Part shown: positions 26,775 to 35,247 of the stretch, piece after piece | Numbering within the stretch: position 1 is the stretch's first letter | Layout: each line of letters opens with the position of its first letter | Source of the DNA: JAOEGB01 sp041262585 | Lineage (GTDB): Bacteria; Actinomycetota; Actinomycetes; Streptosporangiales; Streptosporangiaceae | DNA: 64,000 bases | NCBI RefSeq assembly: GCF_041262585.1 | Contig: NZ_JBGCBZ010000004.1 | Span: 1-64,000, forward strand | Direction: 5' to 3' | Position numbers and translations under genes: made by a program | The notes under the pieces: model-generated | Database searches by the model: none | What the model saw: only the letters and a program-made list of their open reading frames with translations | What the model was told of the DNA's origin: nothing

Positions 26775-26826
26775 CTCGGCCACCTTCTCGTTCGAACAGT
26801 CGCTGGCTAATTTCTCCTCTTGACAA

Positions 26827-26841
26827 GTGTACGGCGTACAC
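26827..26841. promoter_or_regulatory. TetR-type operator, site 1
   Basis: GTGTACGGCGTACAC is a perfect palindrome around a central G, 53 bases upstream of the tetR-type start. It shares the GTGTAC-n3-GTACAC pattern with site 2. Confidence 0.75.
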
Positions 26842-26856
26842 CTAGCTTTATCATGC

Positions 26857-26873
26857 GGTGTACGTAGTACACC
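26857..26873. promoter_or_regulatory. TetR-type operator, site 2
   Basis: GGTGTACGTAGTACACC is a palindrome with a GTA centre. Its centre is 31 bases from that of site 1, about three helical turns, so two repressor dimers could bind the same face of the DNA. The sites would cover the divergent promoters. Confidence 0.75.
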
Positions 26874-26953
26874 TCGGCCGTTGGGGACGTGATGCGGCAC
26901 GAGCGTGGCCCGAGCCACGACGCGGGTCAGTTGCTCCCAGAAGGGACTTCATC

Positions 26954-27697
26954 GTGAACTCAACTCGAAGAACTGCGATCGCAACGGGAGCACTGTTCAT
27001 CGTCGCGACCATCGCCGCGCTCGTGGCAGCTGCACTCGAACCCGCCCTCACCGGGACGGACTACCTGACAGGAGTCGCCAACCATCCCAACCGACTGGCC
27101 ACCGTTGCGCTCCTCTACCTGATCGCGGCAGGCACCAGCGTCGGCATCGCCATCGCCCTCTACCCAATGCTGAAGAAGATCAACGCCGCCCTAGCGCTCG
27201 GATCGGTTGTCTTCAGAACCATCGAAGCGGTCTTTTACACGGCCGCGGTCGTAAGCCTGCTGTCGATGCTGCACCTCGGCCAGCAGTTCGCCGCAGCACC
27301 GGCCGATAATCGTGCGCCGATTCACGCAATTGCCGACTCACTCCTCAGCATGCGCGACCATTCCACGCTCGCAGGGGTCCTCGCCTTCTGCGTGGGCGCC
27401 CTGATGTACTACACCCTCTTCTACCGATCACGACTCGTTCCCCGATGGCTGTCGGGCTGGGGTGTGGCCGGGGCACTCCTGATGATGACCGCCAGCCTCC
27501 TGGCGCTGTTCAGCAACAGTTCCGTGACCGGGTACACGCTCCTAATCCTGCCTATCGCCGTCCAGGAAATGGTCTTCGCCGTCTGGCTGCTGGTCAAAGG
27601 CTTCAGCCCGTCGCCCCTTACCTCCAGGGCATCGTCCGAAAGCTCAACCACCCCCAGCGGGACGACCGCAACGGTGGCTGGTGTGCAGAGCCGCTAA
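26954..27697 (+). CDS. DUF4386 integral membrane protein
   Basis: The 247-residue protein has about six membrane helices (TAIATGALFIVATIAALVAA, LATVALLYLIAAGTSVGIAI, VFYTAAVVSLLSML, LAGVLAFCVGALMYYTLFY, WGVAGALLMMTASLLALFS, GYTLLILPIAVQEMVFAVWL) and the PRWLSGWGVAGA block typical of DUF4386 proteins, whose function is unknown. The start is GTG 26954 after AGAAGGGA. It is divergent from the tetR-type gene and probably its target, suggesting a role in response to a membrane-active or toxic compound. Confidence 0.85.
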   Translation: MNSTRRTAIATGALFIVATIAALVAAALEPALTGTDYLTGVANHPNRLATVALLYLIAAGTSVGIAIALYPMLKKINAALALGSVVFRTIEAVFYTAAVVSLLSMLHLGQQFAAAPADNRAPIHAIADSLLSMRDHSTLAGVLAFCVGALMYYTLFYRSRLVPRWLSGWGVAGALLMMTASLLALFSNSSVTGYTLLILPIAVQEMVFAVWLLVKGFSPSPLTSRASSESSTTPSGTTATVAGVQSR

Positions 27698-27907
27698 TTC
27701 GTCCTCAGGAGGCGACGAGGGGTGTCGAGGATCTGGTCAGCGGTCTTGGCCGGTGAACCCAGTACCCACGACATCAACCGCACCTGGGGTGCTACACAGG
27801 TGCCTGGCTGGAGCGGAGCTTGCAGAGGGCGTGGGGTGGCCAGGAGATCGGCGAAGCGCCGCTCGCCCCGCTCGGTGCCCACTGGGGCTGGGCGTAAGGT
27901 CAGATCC

Positions 27908-30742
27908 GTGGATTCGAGAGGGGAACTTCCCTTAGGTAACGGTTCGCTGATCTCTGATCCAGCTGGATCGTTGATGGGACGCGAACGGGACCTCACCCGG
28001 ATCCGCGACTTCGTTGACCTAGCCGCCGTCCAGGGCGGTGCGTTCATGCTGTTGGGCGAAGCCGGGGTCGGCAAGTCCGTGCTGCTGGAGGTCGCCGCAG
28101 CACGGGCGCTGGCAGCCGGCCACAGGGTGTTGCGCGCCTCTGGCTCGCAGTTTGAGGCCGAGGTGAGCTTCGCCGGCCTCCACCAGGTTCTCCACCCGCT
28201 CTTCGCGGACCTGTCACACTTGAGTTCGGCGCATGAGCGGGCACTGAGCGTCGCTTTGGGGCTGGGTGAAGGAACCCCACCAGGCCAGCTCCTGGTGGCC
28301 AACGCGGCTCTGGTTCTCCTCCGCCAGGCCGCCGTTCCTCGTCCGCTGTTGGTGATCATCGACGACATCGCGTGGCTGGACCGGGCCAGCGCCGTCGTTT
28401 TGGGCTTTGTGGCGCGCCGCCTCACCGGCAGCCGAGTCGGACTGCTCGCGGCGTCCCGCTCGGGCGAGGAAAGCTTCTTCGAACACGGTGGGCTGTCCGG
28501 CTATGAGCTGCAGCCGCTGGACGAGCGGGGCGCCGCAGCCTTGTTGAAAGCGCATTTCCCAGCGCTGGCGCCCCGGGTTCACCAGCGGCTGCTGGCCGAT
28601 GCTCAGGGCAACCCGCTGGCCTTGCTGGAGTTGCCGGTGGCGCTCGGCGACTTCCAACGGGTCTCGGGCAGCGCGCTGCCCCCCGTTTTGCCACTCAGCG
28701 GGCGCCTGCAGGCGGTGTTCGCCTCACGGATCAGAGATCTGCCCGCTGCGACGTATGACCTGCTGCTGCTTGCCGTTCTGGATGGGACCGGCGACCTCAA
28801 CGTCCTGCACGCGGGTGAGCCCAGGATGCAAGAGACCGACGTGCTGGCCCCTGCGGAACGGGCGCGGCTGGTCCGGGTCGAGCAAGGCGCCAGGAGACTG
28901 GTCTTTCGCCATCCGCTGATCGGCTCGGCGGTGGTGGAGTTGTCAACGGGTGAGCAGCGCCGCCGGGCACACCGGCTGCTGGCCGAGCGGCTCGCCGACC
29001 AGCCTGAACGGCGGGCCTGGCACCTGGCTGAGGCGGCCGTGGGACCCGATGAGGAGGTCGCCGCTCTGCTTCAGGCCGTGGCGCACGCCAACCTGCGGCG
29101 TGGCGACGGCGTCGGCGCCATCACCCAGCTCCTGCGCGCGGCCGAGCTGAGCCCGGCCGACATCGACCAGGCCGGACGGCTGGGGGAAGCCGCCTACCTT
29201 GGCGCGATCGTGAACGGTGACCTGCGCGATGCGCCGCACCTGCTGGAGCTGGCCCGCCGTGCGGACTGGCGTGGCGAGTCGCTGGCCACCGCGGTCGCCG
29301 GCGCCTACCACCTACTCAACGGCGACGGTGATGTAGACAGCGCGCACCGCCTGATGGTCGGCGCGATCGAGAAGCTGGCCGATCCGGGTGACGCCCACAA
29401 CAAACCCCTCATCGAGGGGCTGTACACCCTGCTCATGGTGTGCTTCTTCGGCGGGCGTGCCGAGTTGTGGGAACCCTTCCACGTGGCGATCGGCCGGCTC
29501 AAGCCAGGGCCTCCCGAGCTGTTGGACATCCTTGGCAAGACCTTCTCCGATCCGGCTCGCCTGGCGCCGCCGGTGCTTGATCGGCTGGATGCCGCCATCG
29601 CGGGCCTGAACCAGGAGATCATCCCAGCGCGTATCTCCCGCATCGGCATCGCCGGCTCCTACGTCGACCGGTTGGGACAGTGCCGCGAAGGGTTGTGGCG
29701 GGTCATCGGCCACGGCCGCGACGGCGGAGCCGTCACCTCGGCAATCGAGGCGCTGTTCCTGCTGGGCAACGACGCCTTCCTCGTGGGTCAGTGGGAGGAG
29801 ATGGAGCAGGTCGTCGAAGAGGGCCTGATGCTGTGCGACGAGCACGGCTACCGGCTGTTGTCCTGGTCCGGGATCTACCTGCGGGCAATGCTGGCCGCCG
29901 CGCGCGGGCGGGAGACCGCCACGGCGCTGGCCGACCAAATGACCCGATGGGCGACACCGCGAAGGGCCCGCGCGATCCAAGCCTACGCCTGGCAGGTCAG
30001 AGCGCTGACGGCGCTGGGCAGGTGCGACTTCGAGGATGCCTACCAGCAGTCCGCCGCCATCAGCCCGGCGGGTGTGCTGGCCTCGCACGTCCCGCACGCG
30101 CTGTGGAGCATCACGGACCTGGTCGAGGCCGCCGTGCGAACCGGCCGCCGCGCCGAAGCGGCCGCTCATGCCGTCGCCGCGGGCCAGGCCGGGCTGGCCG
30201 GGATCTCGCTGCGACTGGCGATGGTCACCAGCGCCTCGGCGGCCATGGTCGCCCCCGACGGGCAGTACAACCGGTTGTTCGAGACCGCACTCACCACTGC
30301 CGGCGCGGAGCGCTGGCCGTTCGAGCGGGCCCGCGTGCAGCTCATCTATGGTGAGCGCCTGCGCCGCGACAAAGTCACCACCGAGGCCCGCGCCCATCTG
30401 GCTGCCGCGCTCGACACCTTCCGCAGCCTCGGTGCCCGGCCGTGGGTGGTCAGAGCAAGCACTGAACTGCGGGCAACAGGCCTGTCCATCGGGCAGGGCG
30501 AGGCTACGGGGATGGCCTCGCTCACTCCCCAGCAGCAGGAGATCGCCATGCTCGCGGCCGCGGGGCTGACCAACAAGCAGATCGGCGAGCGGCTGTTCTT
30601 GTCTCCGCGCACCGTCGCGAATCACCTGTACCAGCTGTTTCCGAAGCTCGGTGTCGCCTCCCGGGCCGCGCTTCGCGATGCGCTGACGACCGCTCCCGTT
30701 GAATCGTCCCGAGGAGACGACGAGGAGCGGGCCTCCAGGTAA
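27908..30742 (+). CDS. Large LuxR-family ATPase regulator (LAL type)
   Basis: The protein of about 944 residues has an AAA/STAND ATPase (Walker A MLLGEAGVGKSVLLEVAAAR, Walker B PLLVIIDDIAWLDRASAVVL), a long helical TPR-like middle, and a C-terminal LuxR HTH (SLTPQQQEIAMLAAAGLTNK, QIGERLFLSPRTVANHLYQL). Such LAL regulators activate secondary-metabolite or catabolic clusters. The start is uncertain: GTG 27908, ATG 27974 (just before GRERDL), or GTG 27722 with a good AGGAGG at 27707. It precedes two hydrolase genes and an acyl-CoA ligase gene on the same strand, its likely targets. Confidence 0.88.
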   Translation: MDSRGELPLGNGSLISDPAGSLMGRERDLTRIRDFVDLAAVQGGAFMLLGEAGVGKSVLLEVAAARALAAGHRVLRASGSQFEAEVSFAGLHQVLHPLFADLSHLSSAHERALSVALGLGEGTPPGQLLVANAALVLLRQAAVPRPLLVIIDDIAWLDRASAVVLGFVARRLTGSRVGLLAASRSGEESFFEHGGLSGYELQPLDERGAAALLKAHFPALAPRVHQRLLADAQGNPLALLELPVALGDFQRVSGSALPPVLPLSGRLQAVFASRIRDLPAATYDLLLLAVLDGTGDLNVLHAGEPRMQETDVLAPAERARLVRVEQGARRLVFRHPLIGSAVVELSTGEQRRRAHRLLAERLADQPERRAWHLAEAAVGPDEEVAALLQAVAHANLRRGDGVGAITQLLRAAELSPADIDQAGRLGEAAYLGAIVNGDLRDAPHLLELARRADWRGESLATAVAGAYHLLNGDGDVDSAHRLMVGAIEKLADPGDAHNKPLIEGLYTLLMVCFFGGRAELWEPFHVAIGRLKPGPPELLDILGKTFSDPARLAPPVLDRLDAAIAGLNQEIIPARISRIGIAGSYVDRLGQCREGLWRVIGHGRDGGAVTSAIEALFLLGNDAFLVGQWEEMEQVVEEGLMLCDEHGYRLLSWSGIYLRAMLAAARGRETATALADQMTRWATPRRARAIQAYAWQVRALTALGRCDFEDAYQQSAAISPAGVLASHVPHALWSITDLVEAAVRTGRRAEAAAHAVAAGQAGLAGISLRLAMVTSASAAMVAPDGQYNRLFETALTTAGAERWPFERARVQLIYGERLRRDKVTTEARAHLAAALDTFRSLGARPWVVRASTELRATGLSIGQGEATGMASLTPQQQEIAMLAAAGLTNKQIGERLFLSPRTVANHLYQLFPKLGVASRAALRDALTTAPVESSRGDDEERASR

Positions 30743-30915
30743 GTAACCTCGCCGCACGGGTCGCCGCCGCACGGTGGGGCCGCAGGTGGAGGCTGCCCTG
30801 CTGTGTTGCGCTGGGCCACCGGTGGATCCAAGTCAAATGACTCAATCGAGCCTTTCGCAGTGCGACCTAGCGTGAGTGCCATGTCCAAGGCGTCTCATCG
30901 GCGAAGGAGCACAGC

Positions 30916-31620
30916 ATGAGTACAGACTCAGCGACCCCGCGCGTCGTCCTGGTCCACGGCGGGTTCGTGGACGGGTCCGGCTGGCAGGGCGTCTACAACC
31001 TGCTGAAGGAGGACGGCTACAACGTCGCCGTCGTGCAGAACCCGACCCTGTCGCTGGAGGGCGACGTGGCCGCGACCCGGCAGGTCATTGACGCCCAGGA
31101 CGGTCCGGTCGTCCTGGTGGGCCACTCCTATGGCGGGGTGGTCGTCACCGAGGCGGGCAGCCACGACGACGTGGCGGCCCTGGTCTACATCGCGGCCTTC
31201 GCACCCGACAAGGGTGAGTCGGTGAACTCGCTGATCGCCGACCCGCCGCCTGGGGCGCCGGTCCCGCCGATCCTGCCGCCCACAGGCGGATTCCTGTTCC
31301 TGGACCGCGAGAAGTTCCCCGCCTCGTTCGCCGGGGACCTGCCGGCCGAGCAGGCCGCGTTCATGGCCGACTCCCAGGTCCCCTGGGGTGTGGACGCGCT
31401 GGGTGGAGCGGTCACCGAGCCTGCCTGGCGGATCAAGCCCAGCTGGTATCTGGTCGCGACCGAGGACCGGATGATCCCCCCGCCCGCGCAGCGCGCCATG
31501 GCCGAGCGAGCAGGCTCCACCGTGGCCGAGACTCCCGGCAGTCACGCCGTCTATGTGTCCAACCCGGCCGTGGTGGCCGCCATCATCACCCAGGCTGCCG
31601 CCGCGGTAGTCGCCCGGTGA
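30916..31620 (+). CDS. Alpha/beta hydrolase
   Basis: The 234-residue protein has the fold start VVLVHGGFVDGSGWQGVYNL, nucleophile elbow VLVGHSYGGVV (Ser), an acid candidate in YLVATEDRMIPPPAQ and the His in TPGSHAVYVSNPAVV. It resembles the small RsbQ/methylesterase-like group of EstC-type hydrolases in actinomycetes. ATG 30916 has GAAGGAG upstream. The natural substrate is unknown. Confidence 0.9.
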   Translation: MSTDSATPRVVLVHGGFVDGSGWQGVYNLLKEDGYNVAVVQNPTLSLEGDVAATRQVIDAQDGPVVLVGHSYGGVVVTEAGSHDDVAALVYIAAFAPDKGESVNSLIADPPPGAPVPPILPPTGGFLFLDREKFPASFAGDLPAEQAAFMADSQVPWGVDALGGAVTEPAWRIKPSWYLVATEDRMIPPPAQRAMAERAGSTVAETPGSHAVYVSNPAVVAAIITQAAAAVVAR

Positions 31621-31744
31621 CAACCGTCCCGGCGCTCGGGCCTGTCCACCTGAACGGCGCAAGCTGAGCGCCGGGCACAGCGGGCTAGGCGCTGACCGGG
31701 GCACCCCGGGGTCAGCCGGCCGTCCTCTACATCAAGGAGCACAG

Positions 31745-32638
31745 GTGAGCATCACCGCCGACCCGCTGCTGCCCGGCACCCACACCGTGAGCATCCGGGG
31801 AGTCCTTCAGCGCTACCACGTCGCCGGCGCTGGTCCTTTGTGCCTCGTCCACTCGGGCGGTCCCGGACTTGGCTGGGAATACCTGCGGATGCCGGAGCTG
31901 GAGCGGCACCTGACGTTGGTCTACGTGGAGCCGATCGGAACCGGCTCGTCCGGCCGGCTGGCCCACCCGCAGGACTACCGCATCGACACCTACGCCCGGT
32001 TCCTGCACGGCCTCGTCGAACACCTGGCCGCGCCGAGCGTGTTCCTGCTCGGACACTCCCACGGCGGGTTCGTGGCTCAGCACTATGCGCTGAACCACCC
32101 CACCGGCCTGGCGGGCCTGATCCTGTTCGAGACCTCACCGCTCACCGGTGAGGAGTTCTGGAACCGGGCGATCGGCAACCTCGAGCAGTTCCCTCGACTC
32201 CACCCCGGCCAGCCCGAGGCGTCCGGCATCCCGGACGCCTTCCGGCGGACGCTGGCCGCCACCGACGACGAGGCCTGCACCCAGGGCGTGCGCGACATCC
32301 TGCCCGCCTACTTCGCCGACTACTGGGCCAACGAGGACGAACTCGCCTCTCTCCGGGCGTCCCTGCGCGCCTGGATCGATCCCATGCGCGCCGCCGAGCC
32401 ACCCTTCGACGTCCGCGACATGCTGGGCGGCATAACCACGCCGACCCTGATCATCAGCGGCGCTCACGACTTCATCTGCGGACCCCACTGGGGGCAGATG
32501 CTGCGCGAAGGCATCCCCCACTCCCAGTTCGTCCTCCTGCGAGACAGTGGGCACATGGGACACATCGAACAGCCTGACACCTTCGCCTCCGCGATCACCA
32601 GATTCACGCGCGAAGCCGGCCAGGCGGCAACGGGCTGA
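31745..32638 (+). CDS. Alpha/beta hydrolase (proline iminopeptidase-like)
   Basis: The 297-residue protein carries the oxyanion-loop motif LCLVHSGGPGLGWEY (a HGGPG variant), the nucleophile elbow FLLGHSHGGFVAQHYALNHP (Ser), acid region TLIISGAHDFICGP and catalytic His in DSGHMGHIEQP. The GGPG motif and lid helices place it with the S33 prolyl aminopeptidase-like hydrolases. GTG 31745 follows AAGGAG. It is 14 bases upstream of the acyl-CoA ligase gene, so the two are probably cotranscribed. Confidence 0.9.
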   Translation: MSITADPLLPGTHTVSIRGVLQRYHVAGAGPLCLVHSGGPGLGWEYLRMPELERHLTLVYVEPIGTGSSGRLAHPQDYRIDTYARFLHGLVEHLAAPSVFLLGHSHGGFVAQHYALNHPTGLAGLILFETSPLTGEEFWNRAIGNLEQFPRLHPGQPEASGIPDAFRRTLAATDDEACTQGVRDILPAYFADYWANEDELASLRASLRAWIDPMRAAEPPFDVRDMLGGITTPTLIISGAHDFICGPHWGQMLREGIPHSQFVLLRDSGHMGHIEQPDTFASAITRFTREAGQAATG

Positions 32639-32652
32639 GGGAGGAGGATCAC

Positions 32653-34203
32653 ATGTACTTGACCCAGGTGCTGCACCGCGCGCTGCAGCAGACCCCCGAC
32701 CTGCCCGCCACCATCCACGGCGACCGGATCCGAACCCACCACGACGCCGCCGCCCGCGTCGCGCGACTGGCCGGAGCGCTACGCGAGCTGGGCGTCAGCG
32801 AAGGCGACCGCGTCGCCATCGCGGCCCTCAACTCCGACCGCTACCACGAATACCTGCTGGCCACCTGGTGGCGGGGCGCCGTGGTGAACCCGATCAACAC
32901 CCGCTGGACCCCCGCCGAGATCGGCTATGCGCTTCGGGACTCGCAGACCGCGGTGCTGCTGGTGGACGACGCCTTCGCCGCCCAGCTCCCTGCCCTGCGC
33001 GCCGCCGCTCCCACGGTGACCACCGTGATCCACTGCGGCGACGGCCCCACCCCCGACGAGACACTCTCCTACGAGGAACTCGTGGCCGCCGCACCACCAG
33101 TGCCAGACGTACGCCGAGGTGGCGACGCCCTTGCCGGGGTGTTCTACACCGGCGGCACCACCGGCCACCCCAAAGGGGTCATGCTCAGCCACACCAACCT
33201 GATCACCTCAGCGCTCGGCACCCTCTCGCTGGGCGCCCTGGCCCAACCCGGCGGGCGCTTCCTTCACGTCGCTCCCATGTTCCATCTGGCCGACCTGGCT
33301 TCCTGGACAGCGCAGAGCATGGTCGGCGGCACCCACATCATGGTGCCCACCTTCGACCCGGTTCGCGTTCTGGCCACCATCCAAGAGCACCGCGTCACCT
33401 CCACATTCCTGGTCCCGACGATGATCCAGCTCCTGGTCGACCACCCCCAGCGGCAGGACCACGACCTGTCCAGCCTGAGTACCGTCACCTATGGCGCCGC
33501 CCCGATCTCTGAGGCGCTGCTGACCCGGGCCATGAAGGCATTCCCCAAAGCCGGCTTCACCCAGGCCTACGGCATGACGGAGCTGGCCCCGGTGGCCACA
33601 CTGCTCACCGCGCGGGAGCACCTGGCGGGTGGCACGCCGCTGCGCTCGGCAGGGCGAGCCGCACCCCACTGCGAGGTCCGCGTCATCACCTCCGACGGTC
33701 AACCCGCCCCGGCAGGCACGGTCGGCGAAGTCACCGTCCGGGGCGCCAACGTGATGCTCGGCTACTGGGACAGGCCCGACGACAGCGCCGCCGCGGTGCG
33801 CGAGGGCTGGATGCACACCGGCGACGGCGGCTACCTCGACGAGCACGGCTACCTCTACATCGTCGACCGGATCAAAGACATGATCGTCACCGGCGGCGAG
33901 AACGTCTACTCCGCCGAGGTCGAAAACACCATCGCTCAGCATCCCGCGGTGGCCTCCTGCGCCGTCATCGGCGTACCGGACGCACAATGGGGAGAGCGAG
34001 TACACGCCGTCATCGTCCTGCGCCCCGGCGCGACCACCACCGCCGAGGACATCAGGACCCACGTCAAGAACCACATCGCCGGCTACAAAGCGCCGCGATC
34101 TTGCGAGTTCCTCGACGCGTTGCCCGTCTCCGGATCAGGCAAAATCCTCAAGAGAGAGTTGCGCAAGCCGTACGGGGCCGGCACTGACCGCCCGGTGGGC
34201 TGA
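32653..34203 (+). CDS. Acyl-CoA synthetase / AMP-dependent ligase
   Basis: The 516-residue ANL-family enzyme has the P-loop FYTGGTTGHPKGVMLSHTNL, YGMTELAP, the hinge and A8 region (LYIVDRIKDMIVTGGENVYS), and the A10 Lys in GSGKILKRELRKPYG. Sequence features are those of medium/long-chain fatty acyl-CoA synthetases. It activates a carboxylic acid as acyl-AMP and loads it on CoA. ATG 32653 has a strong GGGAGGAGG site. It may supply acyl units to the next cluster, though a 296-base gap separates them. Confidence 0.92.
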   Translation: MYLTQVLHRALQQTPDLPATIHGDRIRTHHDAAARVARLAGALRELGVSEGDRVAIAALNSDRYHEYLLATWWRGAVVNPINTRWTPAEIGYALRDSQTAVLLVDDAFAAQLPALRAAAPTVTTVIHCGDGPTPDETLSYEELVAAAPPVPDVRRGGDALAGVFYTGGTTGHPKGVMLSHTNLITSALGTLSLGALAQPGGRFLHVAPMFHLADLASWTAQSMVGGTHIMVPTFDPVRVLATIQEHRVTSTFLVPTMIQLLVDHPQRQDHDLSSLSTVTYGAAPISEALLTRAMKAFPKAGFTQAYGMTELAPVATLLTAREHLAGGTPLRSAGRAAPHCEVRVITSDGQPAPAGTVGEVTVRGANVMLGYWDRPDDSAAAVREGWMHTGDGGYLDEHGYLYIVDRIKDMIVTGGENVYSAEVENTIAQHPAVASCAVIGVPDAQWGERVHAVIVLRPGATTTAEDIRTHVKNHIAGYKAPRSCEFLDALPVSGSGKILKRELRKPYGAGTDRPVG

Positions 34204-34388
34204 CTTCGGCAATGTGCCGAAAAGAGCATGCCGCCGGCCGCCAAATCCATGATCACGTGCGTAGACGGTCCGCTGGTCGCCTGCTTCGCCACACTCGCCG
34301 CCCGGCGGCCGGGAGTTGCCCGAGGGCGCACCGCCTCGCCGTCGCGGGCGCACTCGTTGGGCCACCATCAGCGGCAGATATTTGCAGT

Positions 34389-34436
34389 TGCATGCATTTA
34401 GAAGTGCTTGACAAGTTCTTGAAGTTGGTTGGATGG
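34389..34436 (+). promoter_or_regulatory. Candidate promoter of the biosynthetic operon
   Basis: TTGACA (34408-34413) is a perfect -35 hexamer; the best -10, GATGGT at 34432-34437, is poor. CTTGACAAG (34407-34415) is a 9-base palindrome overlapping it and TGCATGCA (34389-34396) is an 8-bp palindrome just upstream. These may be binding sites for a regulator such as the MarR protein at 43593-44063. This is inference only. Confidence 0.3.
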
Positions 34437-34440
34437 TGAA

Positions 34441-34486
34441 TTCACGTGCGGCCCATGCCGCCGCACGGACACCAGCTCCTCGTGAA
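34441..34486 (+). promoter_or_regulatory. Leader hairpin ahead of the small peptide gene
   Basis: GTGCGGC (34446-34452) pairs with GCCGCAC (34460-34466), and an outer TTCACG (34441-34446) can pair with CGTGAA (34481-34486). The structure ends 13 bases before the ATG at 34500 and would form in the leader of the operon message. Confidence 0.35.
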
Positions 34487-34499
34487 TAGAGGTGCGTTC

Positions 34500-34625
34500 A
34501 TGGCCACTCCACTCCGCCATCTCCGCTCCGACTCCGCTCGCATCGCCGAAGGCGACCCCGGCGGCGACGGCCTGTTCACCTACAGCCCGCAGGTCGAGTC
34601 TTGGGAGGTGCCGGCGGATGGCTGA
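34500..34625 (+). CDS. Candidate 41-residue peptide (possible precursor)
   Basis: An ATG after AGAGGTG encodes 41 residues starting MATPLRHLRSDSARIAEGDP and ending GLFTYSPQVESWEVPADG. The N-terminal half is charged (leader-like), a Gly-Gly lies at residues 21-22, and the last 19 residues contain Ser, Thr, Tyr, Trp, Glu and Asp. The stop overlaps the start of the kinase gene by eight bases, so the two would be translated together. No RiPP family is recognised. It could be a precursor peptide, a coupling leader peptide, or a chance frame. Confidence 0.45.
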   Translation: MATPLRHLRSDSARIAEGDPGGDGLFTYSPQVESWEVPADG

Positions 34626-35247
34626 CGCCGGATTCTTCGTCCTGCTCGGCCCGGATGGCGCCGGGAAGACGACTGCGATGAAGGAGATCGCCCGGCGGCT
34701 GCCCTCCGTTCGCCTGGTGTCGACAGACGCGGGCCTCGTCCGGAGCGAGCATGCCCTCATCGCGCGGCTGCGCCGCAGTGTCGTCGAGGAGGTGCTGCCG
34801 GGCCTCGGGCGCACGTACTCCCCCGAATTCCTGGCTTCCCTGCTGCAGACCGCCGTGGTGCACCTGCGGGACCAGGCCACGGCCACCGGCCAGGCCGGGC
34901 CGGTGTTGGTGGACTCCTACTACTACAAGATTCTCGCGAAGTGCCGGCTCGCCGGTATCGACCACAACCCGATGTACGACTGGTGGCGCTCCTTCCCACA
35001 GCCCGAGCGGGTCGTCTACCTGGATGTCACGCCGGAGTCCGCATGGTGCCGTAGCCGCTCCGGAATGTCCCTCAACCCGATGGAGTACTACGGAACCGAA
35101 CCCGAGCGGGCCGGCTTCGAGCAGTACCAGAGGAACCTCCGCAAACTCATGTTGGAAGAGGTGGACCGATTGCCGGTCACGTTCGTCGAGGAACAGGCGG
35201 GCACGGCGCGCACGGCCGATGCCGTACTCCGGGCGCTCGCGCCGTGA
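34618..35247 (+). CDS. P-loop kinase, thymidylate-kinase-like
   Basis: The 209-residue protein has Walker A at residues 8-17 (LLGPDGAGKTTAMKEIARRL), a DSYYYKILAK segment like the DR(Y/F) motif of thymidylate kinases, and VVYLDVTPESAWCRSRSGMS, the strand and lid region. It lacks a clear TMP-binding signature, so it is probably a divergent nucleotide or small-molecule kinase rather than the housekeeping enzyme. GGGAGGTG lies seven bases before the ATG. Its end overlaps the next start (GTGA). In this setting it may phosphorylate a pathway intermediate or the peptide. Confidence 0.8.
   Translation: MADAGFFVLLGPDGAGKTTAMKEIARRLPSVRLVSTDAGLVRSEHALIARLRRSVVEEVLPGLGRTYSPEFLASLLQTAVVHLRDQATATGQAGPVLVDSYYYKILAKCRLAGIDHNPMYDWWRSFPQPERVVYLDVTPESAWCRSRSGMSLNPMEYYGTEPERAGFEQYQRNLRKLMLEEVDRLPVTFVEEQAGTARTADAVLRALAP

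Noticed and set aside
29312..30772. A 486-codon minus-strand frame
   Set aside because: It is antisense to the LuxR ATPase regulator and has no motifs.
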